DNA of 64,000 bases from Leptospiraceae bacterium (GCA_016711485.1 JADJSX010000007.1:1-64000); one strand, 5' to 3'; shown: positions 7,842 to 16,912, numbered from the stretch's first letter. The notes: generated by a model from the sequence alone, not told the origin. A program made the numbers and translations.

Positions 7842-8312
7842 ATGAAAAAGTTAATTATTCTCTCCCTGTTTTTTACTCTTTTCTTTCCTAGCTGGGTTTT
7901 TTCTAATTCTGTTTTTGTGCAAAGTCCCATTGCAAAACTTTTGTCTGAGCCGAATATCGCCAGTGCCGGCAAATTATTAAAAGCGGGCACTGAATTACAG
8001 CAAATTGGAGAACAGGACATGTTTATTAAAGTAAAGTCCGGATCTGAGTCAGGTTGGGTTATGAAACTTTACGTCTCCAAAGTCCCTCCTTCTAACAAAG
8101 CAAGTAATGGGGCCGGTCAAGAGAAGTCAACTGCGGTTCAGTCTAGGGCTAGAGCATCTACTTTCACAGAGACAGCTTCTGCAAGAGGACTTTCTGAATC
8201 TAAGAAACTTAGAACTCGTGGAAATAATGATGATTATGACTTTGAATCTCTAGATTGGTTGGACAAAGTTAAGGTGAAATCAGACGATATAGCCAAATAC
8301 AAAGAGGAATAA
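7842..8312 (+). CDS. Secreted bacterial SH3-domain protein
   Basis: A signal peptide (KKLIILSLFFTLFFPSWVFS) precedes a short SH3-like fold at about residues 22-85: VFVQSPIAKLLSEPNIASAG, then GTELQQIGEQDMFIKVKSG and GWVMKLYVSK. The rest is Ser/Ala/Arg-rich and probably unstructured, ending with a charged tail. Bacterial SH3 domains often bind cell-wall peptides. It lies two bases upstream of the M48 peptidase gene, so the two were probably co-transcribed. The exact partner is unknown. Confidence 0.7.
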   Translation: MKKLIILSLFFTLFFPSWVFSNSVFVQSPIAKLLSEPNIASAGKLLKAGTELQQIGEQDMFIKVKSGSESGWVMKLYVSKVPPSNKASNGAGQEKSTAVQSRARASTFTETASARGLSESKKLRTRGNNDDYDFESLDWLDKVKVKSDDIAKYKEE

Positions 8313-8314
8313 TA

Positions 8315-9140
8315 TTGTACGCTAAATATTATAAATCCTTACTAATAAATAAAATTTTAGTTGTAGTGTCAATAGTATGCTCTATGTATATTTTCGGTAA
8401 TTGTAAATCCTCTGAGATTAAAGTAGAAGAAAAACCAGAGCCTCCTCAATATATATATAAAGAAATTAAAATTGGTCGTGCGTTAGCTGCCAAGTTTATT
8501 AAAAAATATGGACTTGTTCAGAATTTGGAACAAACCAAATACTTGAATTTTATTGGAAATAAAATTGCTGAGTTGTCACCAAGGCAGGAATTAAATTTTA
8601 AATTTGGAATTTTAGATACTCCTGAAGTAAATGCTTTTGCTTGCCCAGGCGGATATATTTTTATTACCAAAGGTGCACTTGCGTTAATTGAAAATGAGGC
8701 AGAACTTGTAGGAGCTTTTCTCATGAAGTTTCTCATGTATCGTTATTTCATTCAGGCAAATTTGAATCGAAAGAAGAAATATGGATTGATTTAATTGCTT
8801 CCATGCTCTCGCCTGGTGGAGATATGGTTTCGACTGTTATGGAAGCGGCTTCCACTGAATTAGAAGAAAGTATGTTAGAAAATGGTCGCCAAAAAGAATT
8901 TGAAACTCAAGCAGATTCTTCAGCTGCTATTTTAATTTCTGAATTAGGTTATGACTCTAGTGCCTACGTTGGTTATTTAAAAAAAATGAAATCATCGCAA
9001 GATAATAAAGTTTTGTTAAAACACATCCACCGGTTGATGATCGTATCAATGTTATTCAGAAATTTATAACAGATCAAAAACTTCCAAAAACTGGAAAATT
9101 AAACGTTAAACGCTATCGTCAAAATATTCCTAAAACATAA
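8315..9140 (+). pseudogene. M48-type metallopeptidase lipoprotein, two frameshifts
   Basis: The first frame (TTG at 8315) has a lipoprotein leader ending FGNCKSS and the conserved run ALAAKFIKKYGLV to FACPGGYIFITKGALALIEN. The zinc motif HEVSH is encoded at 8722-8736, but in a different frame from the N-terminus, so the gene is broken exactly at its active site. The next frame carries the remaining domain to about 9010. A second one-base loss there displaces the end, KTHPPVDDRINVIQKF. It finishes with QNIPKT at 9140. The repaired protein of about 275 residues would be a normal periplasmic BepA/LoiP-like protease. Confidence 0.8.
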
Positions 9141-9170
9141 ATTAATAAAATACAAAAAAGGGTTAATTCA

Positions 9171-10616
9171 TTGATTACAAAAATAATTTCAGTCGTACTA
9201 TTTTTTCTCTCATTCTGTATTCTGAATGCAGATACCTACCATAATATTAATGGTTTTTTTGGAGAAAAGGCAGCTGGTTTAGGAGGAGCGTATACCGCCA
9301 TTTCCGATGATCCATCCGGCGCTTACTATAATCCTGCCGGATTAACATTTGCTTATGATAACTCGGTTTCTCTTTCTGCAAGTAACATTACAAGAACAAG
9401 TAAATCCTATCAGAACGTGATAGGACCTGGGCAAGGTTATTTAAGAGATTCTCAAAATTATATCCCTAATTTTTTCGGTATCGTAAAAGAGGTTGGGAAA
9501 TATAAAGTAGGTTTCTCGATTGTCAATACTCTTAATGAAACTTTTAATCGCGCAGACCAAATCGTAAACCCGATTTACTATCCTTCGATTACAAGTTTAA
9601 GGTCTTACAACATTGAAACTTATAGCCAAGTACAAGCAGGTTTTAGTTTAGCTCGAGCGATTACAGATAAATTCTCCGTAGGGGCAACTTTATATTATAC
9701 GCATGATACTGCGAATTTTACGAATACCTTTTTGGCACAAGATACAAGTAAAAATTTTAGTTCTGATACTGGCGTGGATAACAGAAAAACCGTTGGTTTT
9801 TATCCAATATTAGGCATTATGTATATGCCTAATAACCTTGTATCCTTAGGTTTGTCCGTACGTCGTCAATTTGTAACCGGTGGGAATCGGCTTGTAAATG
9901 GATTTTCTGCAGCGGCAGGAAGTACATCAGAAGATTTAGTATTTTTCGAGGGGACTCATAAATCAAGCGGAGGGAGTGTTGGAGATTCTATATTTAGAAC
10001 AGGACCATTAAATGGTCGTATTCCAGAGACCTCAGAAGTTAGAGCAGGTATCGCTATTTTCCCAAGTAAAAAGTTTATGGCTGCATTTGATACTATCTAT
10101 ACGTCCGGTTATAAACGGAATTTAGATCAAACAGAAGTTTATTTATTCGGCGAGGGAAACAATGAAATTGTAATTGTAAGTTCTGACGTTCAGGAATTAA
10201 GACGTTATGCTACCTACAATTTTGCCTTAGGTCTTGAATACTTTCTTACTGATAATTTTTCTGTTAGAGGTGGTGCATTTACTAATAATTCGAATTCCAA
10301 AAACATTAATTGGTTAAGGACTGCAATCGAGGCCGCAAATAGAGAATCGAGTGATAAAGAAACAGTATTAGAAACGGATGATGGAAAGGTTTCCTACCAG
10401 TTACCTTTTCTTAGAGAACCAGAGCGAAATGAATACGTTAATTTAATGGGGTATTCGCTTGGATTTTCTTGGTCAACGTCTCGAGCTTCGTTAGGTTTAA
10501 CAATTGTTAGAGAAGCTGGAAAAGGTGGATCTCAAATTGATAGCAGTAGACCTTCTCAGCAAATGATCTATGATAGTACGGCTATTTATGTAATTGTAAG
10601 TTCTAAGAACAACTAG
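9171..10616 (+). CDS. OmpP1/FadL/TodX-family outer-membrane protein
   Basis: The 481-residue product starts with a signal peptide and the family's N-terminal signature: GFFGEKAAGLGGAYTAISDD followed by PSGAYYNPAGLTFAYDNSVS. The remainder alternates short hydrophobic strands and polar turns as expected of a 14-stranded barrel, and the C-terminus ends in a beta-strand (TAIYVIVSSKNN). FadL-type proteins let hydrophobic molecules such as fatty acids pass the outer membrane. The start is TTG. It follows the broken M48 gene and is two bases upstream of the pterin dehydratase gene. The ligand cannot be predicted. Confidence 0.88.
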   Translation: MITKIISVVLFFLSFCILNADTYHNINGFFGEKAAGLGGAYTAISDDPSGAYYNPAGLTFAYDNSVSLSASNITRTSKSYQNVIGPGQGYLRDSQNYIPNFFGIVKEVGKYKVGFSIVNTLNETFNRADQIVNPIYYPSITSLRSYNIETYSQVQAGFSLARAITDKFSVGATLYYTHDTANFTNTFLAQDTSKNFSSDTGVDNRKTVGFYPILGIMYMPNNLVSLGLSVRRQFVTGGNRLVNGFSAAAGSTSEDLVFFEGTHKSSGGSVGDSIFRTGPLNGRIPETSEVRAGIAIFPSKKFMAAFDTIYTSGYKRNLDQTEVYLFGEGNNEIVIVSSDVQELRRYATYNFALGLEYFLTDNFSVRGGAFTNNSNSKNINWLRTAIEAANRESSDKETVLETDDGKVSYQLPFLREPERNEYVNLMGYSLGFSWSTSRASLGLTIVREAGKGGSQIDSSRPSQQMIYDSTAIYVIVSSKNN

Positions 10617-10617
10617 A

Positions 10618-10908
10618 ATGAAGATTTTTTCAGATATAGAGGTATTGCAAAATATACCTTTATTTCTACCTGAATGGCATTACGACCGAGAGAATATTTC
10701 TCGAGAGTATTTATTTAGCTCTTACATGAGTTCGATTGAATTTGTAAATGAGATCGCAAAACTTGCTGAATCAATCGACCATCATCCATTGATTCATATA
10801 TTTTGGAGAAAGGTTGTTGTTCAGATTCATACTCATTCTGTGAAATCAGTAACTTCCCTGGATTTTGAGTTAGCAACAAATATGGATAAAGTTTTTAATT
10901 CTTTTTAA
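10618..10908 (+). CDS. phhB: Pterin-4a-carbinolamine dehydratase
   Basis: The 96-residue protein shows the family's core: an N-terminal FLPEWHYDRENISREYLF strand region, a helix with SIEFVNEIAKLAESIDHHP carrying the catalytic His-His pair, and the final VQIHTHSVKSVTSLDFELA block. The enzyme regenerates the pterin cofactor of aromatic amino-acid hydroxylases and is also found in moco-related contexts. No hydroxylase is nearby. It starts two bases after the FadL-like gene, so co-transcription is likely. The symbol is by family and not proven for this organism. Confidence 0.85.
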   Translation: MKIFSDIEVLQNIPLFLPEWHYDRENISREYLFSSYMSSIEFVNEIAKLAESIDHHPLIHIFWRKVVVQIHTHSVKSVTSLDFELATNMDKVFNSF

Positions 10909-10962
10909 TCTAGTCAAAAAATTGCTTGCTGAATTTTTATATTCCTATATAAGTATGCGCCT

Positions 10963-11370
10963 ATGTTAAAAAATCCAAAAAGCTCTGCTTATTTAATTCT
11001 GACCGGTCCTGACTTAGATATAGATGAAATCAGTAAAATTCTAAAACTGCAACCTGATTTTCAAAATAGCGATGCCGATAATGGCAAACCTATATGGCAA
11101 CTGAATTCTCCCTTGTCTCCGGAAGAGGACTTGGAGTCACATGTAGTGGCACTTTTAAAGAAAATAGCACCTGTGCGAAATGAATTTAAAGAATTAAATG
11201 AAAACCATATTGCGACTCTCTATTGTTCTATCGAATACTCAGATGAGTCCAAAAAGGCACTGCAATTAAGTTCGAGGTCTTTGACATTGATTGGCAATTT
11301 AGGTGTAAATGTGGAAGTCACACAATGGGATAATCATAAATTGAGTGGAGCCGGCATTTCAATTATCTGA
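10963..11370 (+). CDS. DUF4279-like protein
   Basis: The 135-residue soluble protein begins KSSAYLILTGPDLDIDEIS and contains GKPIWQLNSPLSPEEDLESH and a late YCSIEYSDESKKALQLSSRS block. This pattern of an acidic opening strand, a central W-x-L stretch and a helix-strand end is typical of DUF4279 proteins. They are small cytoplasmic proteins without known function. The gene's end overlaps the end of the convergent STAS gene by 12 bases. Confidence 0.6.
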   Translation: MLKNPKSSAYLILTGPDLDIDEISKILKLQPDFQNSDADNGKPIWQLNSPLSPEEDLESHVVALLKKIAPVRNEFKELNENHIATLYCSIEYSDESKKALQLSSRSLTLIGNLGVNVEVTQWDNHKLSGAGISII

Positions 11371-11688
11371 AATTTTTATGATTTTATCTAAATCAAATCT
11401 TTGTAAATACCTAGTTAAACTTTCGGGTGAATTTATAAGTATGGTTTTCCTTCCATTCTGACTTAATTCACGAGCAAAATTCAAAATTAAAGTGATGAAT
11501 TTCGGAGGGATGTAAACAGGATTTTCCAAACTTAGTATTACATCAAATCGTGTGCTCAAAAAAAGTACGTTAAAAATCGACTCTGCCTCTTCTTCGACAG
11601 ATTCGTCAATAGTTTCAAAAAGGCATTGTATAATCACTGCCGTTTCAGACTTTTGTTTTATAAAAAAATGTTTGAAGCGATTATTCAA
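11359..11688 (-). CDS. STAS-domain protein, phospho-serine site not obvious
   Basis: The protein has the alternating strand-helix layout of STAS domains: ETAVIIQCLFETI, then FDVILSLENPVYIPPKFITL, and a helix and strand ending with RYLQRFDLDKIIKI. Such proteins work as anti-sigma-factor antagonists in partner-switching. The usual D-S-S-G site is replaced by VYIPPKF, so control by phosphorylation is doubtful. A TTG at 11688 is chosen as start because AAAGGAG lies eight bases upstream. An ATG at 11745 in the same frame would overlap the divergent epmA gene. Its first base is also the first base of the epmA ATG. Confidence 0.6.
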   Translation of the reverse strand: MNNRFKHFFIKQKSETAVIIQCLFETIDESVEEEAESIFNVLFLSTRFDVILSLENPVYIPPKFITLILNFARELSQNGRKTILINSPESLTRYLQRFDLDKIIKISDN

Positions 11689-12641
11689 TGAATCAACTCC
11701 TTTCCCCTCAGTTACTAAAATATAGAGCACGCTATTTATTTGCAATCCGTTCTTTTTTTCAAACTAACGGTTTTTTGGAAATTGATACACCTAGTTTGAA
11801 ATCCACCGCCGGAATGGAGCCCTACTTGGATCCCATGTTAGTTAGTTCTCCGCATATGGAAAAAGAAGGATATCTTATTACTTCTCCAGAATATTCATTA
11901 AAACAAACTCTCTCTTTAGGTATCGAAAAAATTTATGAAATAGCACACTGTTTTCGTTCTGGAGAGAAGGGAGTTTTGCATACAAAAGAGTTTTTAATGT
12001 TAGAATTTTATCAAGTTGGAATTGATGAAATGGGTCTTATGGATGTTTGTATATCTCTATTTGATTATCTTCAAATCAATTTTGAAGACTTTGGTTTTCA
12101 AAAAGAAAATTGTATCAAAGTAAAAATGGAAGACTTGTTTTTGGAAAAAACGCGTCGTTCGTTTTCTCTAGAAGATTTAATCATTACTCTGAGAGAAAAA
12201 TTTCCAGAAGCAAAATACGACTATGATTCGATGTACTATGAAGATTTATTCTTTTTAGTTTTTTTAAATTTCATTGAAAATGAATTACCAAAAAATAGAC
12301 CCGTGTTTATTTACGATTATCCGGAAGAACTGGCGGCACTTGCCAAAGTCGAAAATGGTCGGGCAAAACGATTCGAAATTTATTGGAACGGAGTTGAATT
12401 AGGGAACGCATTCTTTGAATTAACCGCACCTGAGATACAAATCAATAGATTTAAAAAAGAACAAGTAAAACGACTTGAAATTGGAAAAGAAGCATTTGAT
12501 TTAGATTTAAATTTCATTGATTCTTTGAAAAGAGGACTTCCTACCTGTTCAGGAATTGCAATTGGATTGGATCGACTACTCATGATTATTCTAAAGTTAG
12601 AAAATTTAAAACAAATAAGCCCTTATTATATAAATGCGTAA
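11688..12641 (+). CDS. epmA: EF-P--(R)-beta-lysine ligase
   Basis: EpmA is a truncated class II lysyl-tRNA synthetase that attaches beta-lysine to EF-P. The class II core is clear: FLEIDTPSLKSTAGMEPYLD, then GYLITSPEYSLKQTLSLG, EIAHCFRSGEKGVLHTKEF (motif 2), and the final GLPTCSGIAIGLDRLLMII (motif 3). It has 317 residues and no anticodon-binding domain, which separates EpmA from LysS. All signature blocks are intact. Its substrates here are encoded by the frameshifted efp and the EpmB-like pseudogene of this window, so its job is in question. Confidence 0.9.
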   Translation: MNQLLSPQLLKYRARYLFAIRSFFQTNGFLEIDTPSLKSTAGMEPYLDPMLVSSPHMEKEGYLITSPEYSLKQTLSLGIEKIYEIAHCFRSGEKGVLHTKEFLMLEFYQVGIDEMGLMDVCISLFDYLQINFEDFGFQKENCIKVKMEDLFLEKTRRSFSLEDLIITLREKFPEAKYDYDSMYYEDLFFLVFLNFIENELPKNRPVFIYDYPEELAALAKVENGRAKRFEIYWNGVELGNAFFELTAPEIQINRFKKEQVKRLEIGKEAFDLDLNFIDSLKRGLPTCSGIAIGLDRLLMIILKLENLKQISPYYINA

Positions 12642-12700
12642 TGTATTATTAAATCACCAAACGTAAATGTCTAAAACTCTAGAAATAAAAGGAATAGAAT

Positions 12701-13240
12701 TTGGAAAAAATAAAATTAAGTAACGTAAGAAAAGTATTACTACTAAGTATTACATGTGTCATTATATTTATAAATTGCTCTATATTTACGGCTAATACTA
12801 AATCGTCGCAGAAATCAGACAATACTAATGATTTAAATCTGCAAACTCCAATGGAAAAAATTGCTGAGACACTCACAAAAAAAATATCGACCCGAAATTC
12901 AAGATTGCTTGTGTTGACATTTACGACTACAGAAGGAAACGAACATAAATTAGGAAGTTTGTTTGCAGAAAAACTGACAACGGATATAGTTCGCCGAGGA
13001 AATGTAATTGTATTAGATCGGATTTTATTTTCCAAACAAATTCAAGAAAACAATTTGAGTCTTAGTTCTGGAAACGACTTACAGGAAATTCGAAAGATTG
13101 GGGAACTTTTAGGGTTACAAGCTATAGTCACGGGAATGATCACTACTTTTAATAATGGTTATGGTCTCAATTGTAGAATCATAGATCCTAAAACTGGATT
13201 TATTTTAGCGGCCGAAGAGGCATTTTATGCAGGTGAGTAG
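12701..13240 (+). CDS. FlgO-domain lipoprotein
   Basis: A 179-residue exported lipoprotein with a leader ending FINCSIF. The mature part holds a FlgO-type domain: RNSRLLVLTFTTTEGNEHKL, then GSLFAEKLTTDIVRRGNVIV and LDRILFSKQIQENNL, with the closing GLQAIVTGMITTFNNGYGLN. FlgO proteins are outer-membrane lipoproteins tied to flagella in Vibrio, but the same fold is shared by curli CsgG-like and LpoB-like proteins. The start is a TTG; the real start may be a few codons later. Confidence 0.75.
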   Translation: MEKIKLSNVRKVLLLSITCVIIFINCSIFTANTKSSQKSDNTNDLNLQTPMEKIAETLTKKISTRNSRLLVLTFTTTEGNEHKLGSLFAEKLTTDIVRRGNVIVLDRILFSKQIQENNLSLSSGNDLQEIRKIGELLGLQAIVTGMITTFNNGYGLNCRIIDPKTGFILAAEEAFYAGE

Positions 13241-13304
13241 ATTTGGAGTGCAAATTCTACTTTGCGATACGTATGATAAATAGATTATAGTAATAAAAGA
13301 ATTT

Positions 13305-14012
13305 ATGAAAACATTAATTGTAATTCCAGCTTATAACGAAGAAGAAACGATTGCGCAAGTGATTCACGGTTCTGTAAAATACGCAGACGTTTGTGTTGTG
13401 GACGATGCTTCCAAAGACAAAACTCCCGAAATAATTAAAGGTCTGCAAAGGGCTTATCCGAATCGATTATTTACAGTGAGACATGATAAAAACACTCATA
13501 TACCGGGTGGCGTGCAGGACGGAATGAAATTTGCTTTAGAGAAAGGATACGAGTATGTAATTACGATGGACGCGGGAATGTCGCATAATCCCGATGAGTT
13601 ACCAAAATTTTTAAATTATCCACCAAATGATTTAGTCATTGGAAAAAGAGCGAAAGTAGAAAATGTACCTTTGTATCGTAGAATTATTTCTTTTGGTGCC
13701 GCGCGGTTAATAAACTATTGCCTTTCTAAAAGTATTATTGATATTTTAGGTCCAAATTTGAGTGATTGCACTTCTGGTTACAGACGTTATTCGAAAGAAG
13801 CATTTACTAGAATTGCAAACGCACAATTGGAATCAGTTGCATTTGATTTTCATATGGAGGCATTGTATCTCACTTATTCCAATGGAGGGACTGTGCGGGA
13901 AATTCCGATTACCTATATATTTTCCAATTCTTCTTTTAATAAAAAAGTTTTAAAACTTGCTTGGGCATATGCCTCTAAACTTCTCAAAAGAAAATTCGGA
14001 ATGAAAGTATAG
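13305..14012 (+). CDS. Family 2 glycosyltransferase
   Basis: A GT2 (GT-A fold) enzyme of 235 residues. The nucleotide-binding start is LIVIPAYNEEETIAQVI with VVDDASKDKTPEII. The acceptor side includes MDAGMSHNPDELPKFL, a variant of the DxD-type block in which the second Asp is Gly (seen in some GT2 subfamilies). DCTSGYRRYSKEAF is the conserved loop near the catalytic base. It lacks the C-terminal membrane segments of polyprenol-phosphate transferases. It may act in lipopolysaccharide or glycolipid synthesis. The spacing to speD is 20 bases. Confidence 0.8.
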   Translation: MKTLIVIPAYNEEETIAQVIHGSVKYADVCVVDDASKDKTPEIIKGLQRAYPNRLFTVRHDKNTHIPGGVQDGMKFALEKGYEYVITMDAGMSHNPDELPKFLNYPPNDLVIGKRAKVENVPLYRRIISFGAARLINYCLSKSIIDILGPNLSDCTSGYRRYSKEAFTRIANAQLESVAFDFHMEALYLTYSNGGTVREIPITYIFSNSSFNKKVLKLAWAYASKLLKRKFGMKV

Positions 14013-14032
14013 GTTATTTAAAGTGCGTACTA

Positions 14033-14452
14033 ATGTCTATAGAGAATACTGAAATAAAAAGAAATAGGAAGGCTCTTGGGAAACATTTAATTGCTGAGCT
14101 TTATGACTGTGATAGAAAAATTATCAACGATCAAGATTTAATTGAAAAATGTATGATTGAAGCAGTCGAAGTAAGTGGTGCTACTCTTGTAAAAACAGTT
14201 TTTCACAAATTCAGCCCACATGGGGTAACAGGTATAATAGTAGTTGCCGAGTCGCATTTTTCAATTCACACTTGGCCAGAATATGGGTATTGTGCTGTGG
14301 ACATTTTTACATGCGGAGATATTATACAAAACGATTCAGCAATTGATTTTTTAAAAATAAAATTAAAGGCAAAACATGTATCACTTTTTGAAATGAAAAG
14401 AGGTCTCCTTGATTCAGAAAATGAAATTCGGCATAAACCAGAAGGAACATAG
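14033..14452 (+). CDS. speD: S-adenosylmethionine decarboxylase proenzyme
   Basis: This small prokaryotic AdoMetDC (139 residues) makes the aminopropyl donor for spermidine. The self-cleavage site lies in AESHFSIHTWPEYGYCAVDIF. Serine 74 would become the pyruvoyl group; His79 and Cys94 match the processing and catalytic residues of the class 1B family. The start MSIENTEIKRNRKALGKHLI is a normal N-terminus. It sits between the glycosyltransferase and pyrF, only three bases before pyrF. Its by-product methylthioadenosine feeds the methionine salvage pathway to which mtnB belongs. Confidence 0.92.
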   Translation: MSIENTEIKRNRKALGKHLIAELYDCDRKIINDQDLIEKCMIEAVEVSGATLVKTVFHKFSPHGVTGIIVVAESHFSIHTWPEYGYCAVDIFTCGDIIQNDSAIDFLKIKLKAKHVSLFEMKRGLLDSENEIRHKPEGT

Positions 14453-14455
14453 ATA

Positions 14456-15268
14456 ATGAATTTTTATAATAAATTTACAACACGTTCAACAGAATTGCAA
14501 AGTTTACTTTGTGTTGGGTTAGATCCAGAATGGGAGAAGTTACCTTCGAGTGTTCGCAATTCCGAAAAACCTCTTTTTACTTTTTGTAAAGACATTGTAG
14601 ATGTTACACATGATTTGGTTGTGTCCTATAAACCGAATATTGCTTTTTTTGAGCGATTTGGATTTCGTGGGATTGAACAGTTTGAGAATCTAATTCAGCA
14701 CATAACATCTAATTATCCGCAAATTTCAATTATTGCCGATGTAAAACGAGGTGATTTAGCAAATACAGCTAAGGAGTATGCAAAATACTATTTAGGTGAT
14801 TTGAAAGTGGATGCGGTTACACTTTCTCCTTACATGGGGGCTGATAGTATTGAACCATTTTTAGAATATAAAAATCATGGAGTATTTCTACTTTGTCTCA
14901 CTTCCAATCCATCTTCTAAAGATTTACAGAAAATCCAAACTTCCAACGGGAAAAATTATTATGAAGAAGTGGCTAATTTTGCTAAATCGCTGAATGATAA
15001 GTATAAAGACCAAGTAGGGTTAGTTGTTGGGGCAACACATCCGGAAGAACTTGCTGAAGTTCGAAATGCATTTCCTAGGCTTGCATTTTTGATTCCTGGT
15101 TATGGTGCTCAAGGTGGGAATCTCGGCGAATTAATGAAAGTATGCGCTCGTAATTCTCTTATTAATTCGTCTCGTTCGATTCTATTTAATTCGACTGGTT
15201 CCGATTTTGCTGAAAAGGCACGCGAGAAGGTAATTGAAATTAGTAGCGAAATGAAAGAATTATATTAG
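14456..15268 (+). CDS. pyrF: Orotidine 5'-phosphate decarboxylase (type 2)
   Basis: The enzyme makes UMP from OMP. The 270-residue length and the layout LLCVGLDPEWEKLP, SYKPNIAFFERFG, IIADVKRGDLANTA (catalytic Lys/Asp cluster, about residues 95-100), VDAVTLSPYMGADSIEPFL and FLIPGYGAQGGNL identify the type 2 PyrF family. It begins three bases after speD and shares its direction. No other pyrimidine gene is nearby. Confidence 0.95.
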   Translation: MNFYNKFTTRSTELQSLLCVGLDPEWEKLPSSVRNSEKPLFTFCKDIVDVTHDLVVSYKPNIAFFERFGFRGIEQFENLIQHITSNYPQISIIADVKRGDLANTAKEYAKYYLGDLKVDAVTLSPYMGADSIEPFLEYKNHGVFLLCLTSNPSSKDLQKIQTSNGKNYYEEVANFAKSLNDKYKDQVGLVVGATHPEELAEVRNAFPRLAFLIPGYGAQGGNLGELMKVCARNSLINSSRSILFNSTGSDFAEKAREKVIEISSEMKELY

Positions 15269-15360
15269 TGATTTTGTTCTAATTCGCCATAAGTAATTAC
15301 CCTTTTCTATAAAGAATCGGGTATTCTCAAACGCCAAAAATATAGTTTAGTTTAAAGTGA

Positions 15361-15522
15361 ATGCGTATTTACTGTTGCCGTTCAGTTTATTCTATAGAAT
15401 TAACTCAGAATTTAAGCAGAAATAATGGAAACTTGGAGAATTTTCAAATTTCTATAGAAAGAGATAACAAATACGTATTGCAATTGACTATTTCTATTTC
15501 CAAACAAAACCTGAAAGATTAG
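15361..15522 (+). CDS. Possible small protein of 53 residues
   Basis: In the 281-base space after pyrF an ATG at 15361 opens a 53-codon frame (MRIYCCRSVYSIELTQNLSR). No ribosome-binding site is clear and no family is recognised. It may be chance in AT-rich DNA, or a decayed gene. The rest of this gap shows nothing else. Confidence 0.25.
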   Translation: MRIYCCRSVYSIELTQNLSRNNGNLENFQISIERDNKYVLQLTISISKQNLKD

Positions 15523-15549
15523 ACTAATTTAATTTTAGGAGTAATTTCA

Positions 15550-16911
15550 ATGAAAAAAATCTTTTTCCTTTTTTCTATTATACTATTTATTTCTTGTAAA
15601 AGAGAAATTCCGATTTCGATGGTGACGGCAACTTCCATGCAAAATGGTTTACCTTTCCTTGCTTTAAATGGATCCAAGTGGATGCCTGAAGCAAATGCAG
15701 AATTTGTAAAATTTCATATGTATTTAGATGAAGCGGTGCAACTTTCTAAAGTGGAAGTGAATTCTTGTGGAGACTCATTTACATCTAAAATTGATATGTA
15801 CATTAACTTTGATGAAATGATTCAAACGATGAAGGGCGAAGGGAAATTAGCCACTCATAGTTTTGCAAATCCTGTAAGTGCGCGGTCTGTTACATTTAAT
15901 TTCTCTAAAAATTCAAATATCTGTTTGGATGGGATTCGACTTTATGATGAAAAAGGGAAACAACTCAAACCGAAAGGTCCTCGGATTGCGGAAGGCACTG
16001 TAGTCGCTTCCGAAACAGGTAAACCAGAATCCTCTTATGGTGTGATGAATTTATTTGATTCAAGGTATGAATATTCTTATGCTTCCCTTGATAAATCAAA
16101 AGGTGTATCTATTAATTTTACATTTAAAGATTCTGAAAAAATAAAATCGATTAAAATTTGGAATGGATACCAAAGATCAGATGTACATTGTGTTGAGAAT
16201 GGAAGGGTAAAAACGATTATCCTCACCGGTGACGATGGATACAATGAAAAAATTTCATTGAAAGACGAAATGGGCCCGCAAGTGGTAGAGTTACCAAAAG
16301 CATTTTCTGGGAAAAATTTAAAGATGACTGTGGACGAAGCATATCCTGGGAAAAAATACAAAGGTATCGTGTTAAGCGAAATGCGTTTTTTTGATGGGAA
16401 AGAATGGTTTTTATTAGATCCGTTTCCTCGAATAAAGGAAATTGCAACTTCTAATGTAGCTGAGTTTGAAAAAGCAGGGGCTTCTGAATTAATGAATAAA
16501 AGTTTATCTGGATATGATGTGAATTCTCCAAGCTCAAATTGGACTGTTCGTTTACGTTCAGACGGAAGTATGTTTATGGAAGGGAGTGTAGTTTCTTATG
16601 ACGAAAATTCCGAGAACACAAGTCGTTTTTATGCACTTGGAAATTATGAGGTTAAGTCTACAGAAAATAATATTTTGCAAGTTCGAGTGTTTGGTTTTTT
16701 GAGAGAATTGAAATCGGAAGTGGAAATGCAAATGGATTGTAATGGATGTGGGCGTGACTGTAATCAATTAGGCTCAGAAAATCCAGACAAAATTGAGAAA
16801 ATATTTGCCGAATACCTGGAGTTAGAAAATGTTGATGGCAAATTTGTAGTCAGAAATCTGCAAAGATCAAATCATCTAGCTTTCGAAAAACTAGAAATGA
16901 ATTTAGAATAA
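15550..16911 (+). CDS. Lipoprotein with discoidin-like glycan-binding domains
   Basis: The 453-residue product has a leader KKIFFLFSIILFISCK with lipobox ISC. The mature part contains two stretches with the look of NADase/discoidin-type beta-sandwich modules: FLALNGSKWMPEANAEFVKF to NICLDGIRLYDEKGK, and VMNLFDSRYEYSYASLDKSK to GIVLSEMRFFDGKEWF. The last third carries WTVRLRSDGSMFMEGSVVSY and a cysteine cluster CNGCGRDC. A good ribosome-binding site, AGGAG, precedes the ATG. It is a likely surface or periplasmic lipoprotein. Its binding partner is unknown. Confidence 0.6.
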   Translation: MKKIFFLFSIILFISCKREIPISMVTATSMQNGLPFLALNGSKWMPEANAEFVKFHMYLDEAVQLSKVEVNSCGDSFTSKIDMYINFDEMIQTMKGEGKLATHSFANPVSARSVTFNFSKNSNICLDGIRLYDEKGKQLKPKGPRIAEGTVVASETGKPESSYGVMNLFDSRYEYSYASLDKSKGVSINFTFKDSEKIKSIKIWNGYQRSDVHCVENGRVKTIILTGDDGYNEKISLKDEMGPQVVELPKAFSGKNLKMTVDEAYPGKKYKGIVLSEMRFFDGKEWFLLDPFPRIKEIATSNVAEFEKAGASELMNKSLSGYDVNSPSSNWTVRLRSDGSMFMEGSVVSYDENSENTSRFYALGNYEVKSTENNILQVRVFGFLRELKSEVEMQMDCNGCGRDCNQLGSENPDKIEKIFAEYLELENVDGKFVVRNLQRSNHLAFEKLEMNLE

Positions 16912-16912
16912 A

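Noticed and set aside
13560..13610. GT2 enzyme inactive because the second Asp of DxD is Gly
   Set aside because: DAG-type variants occur in active GT2 subfamilies, so loss of activity cannot be claimed.
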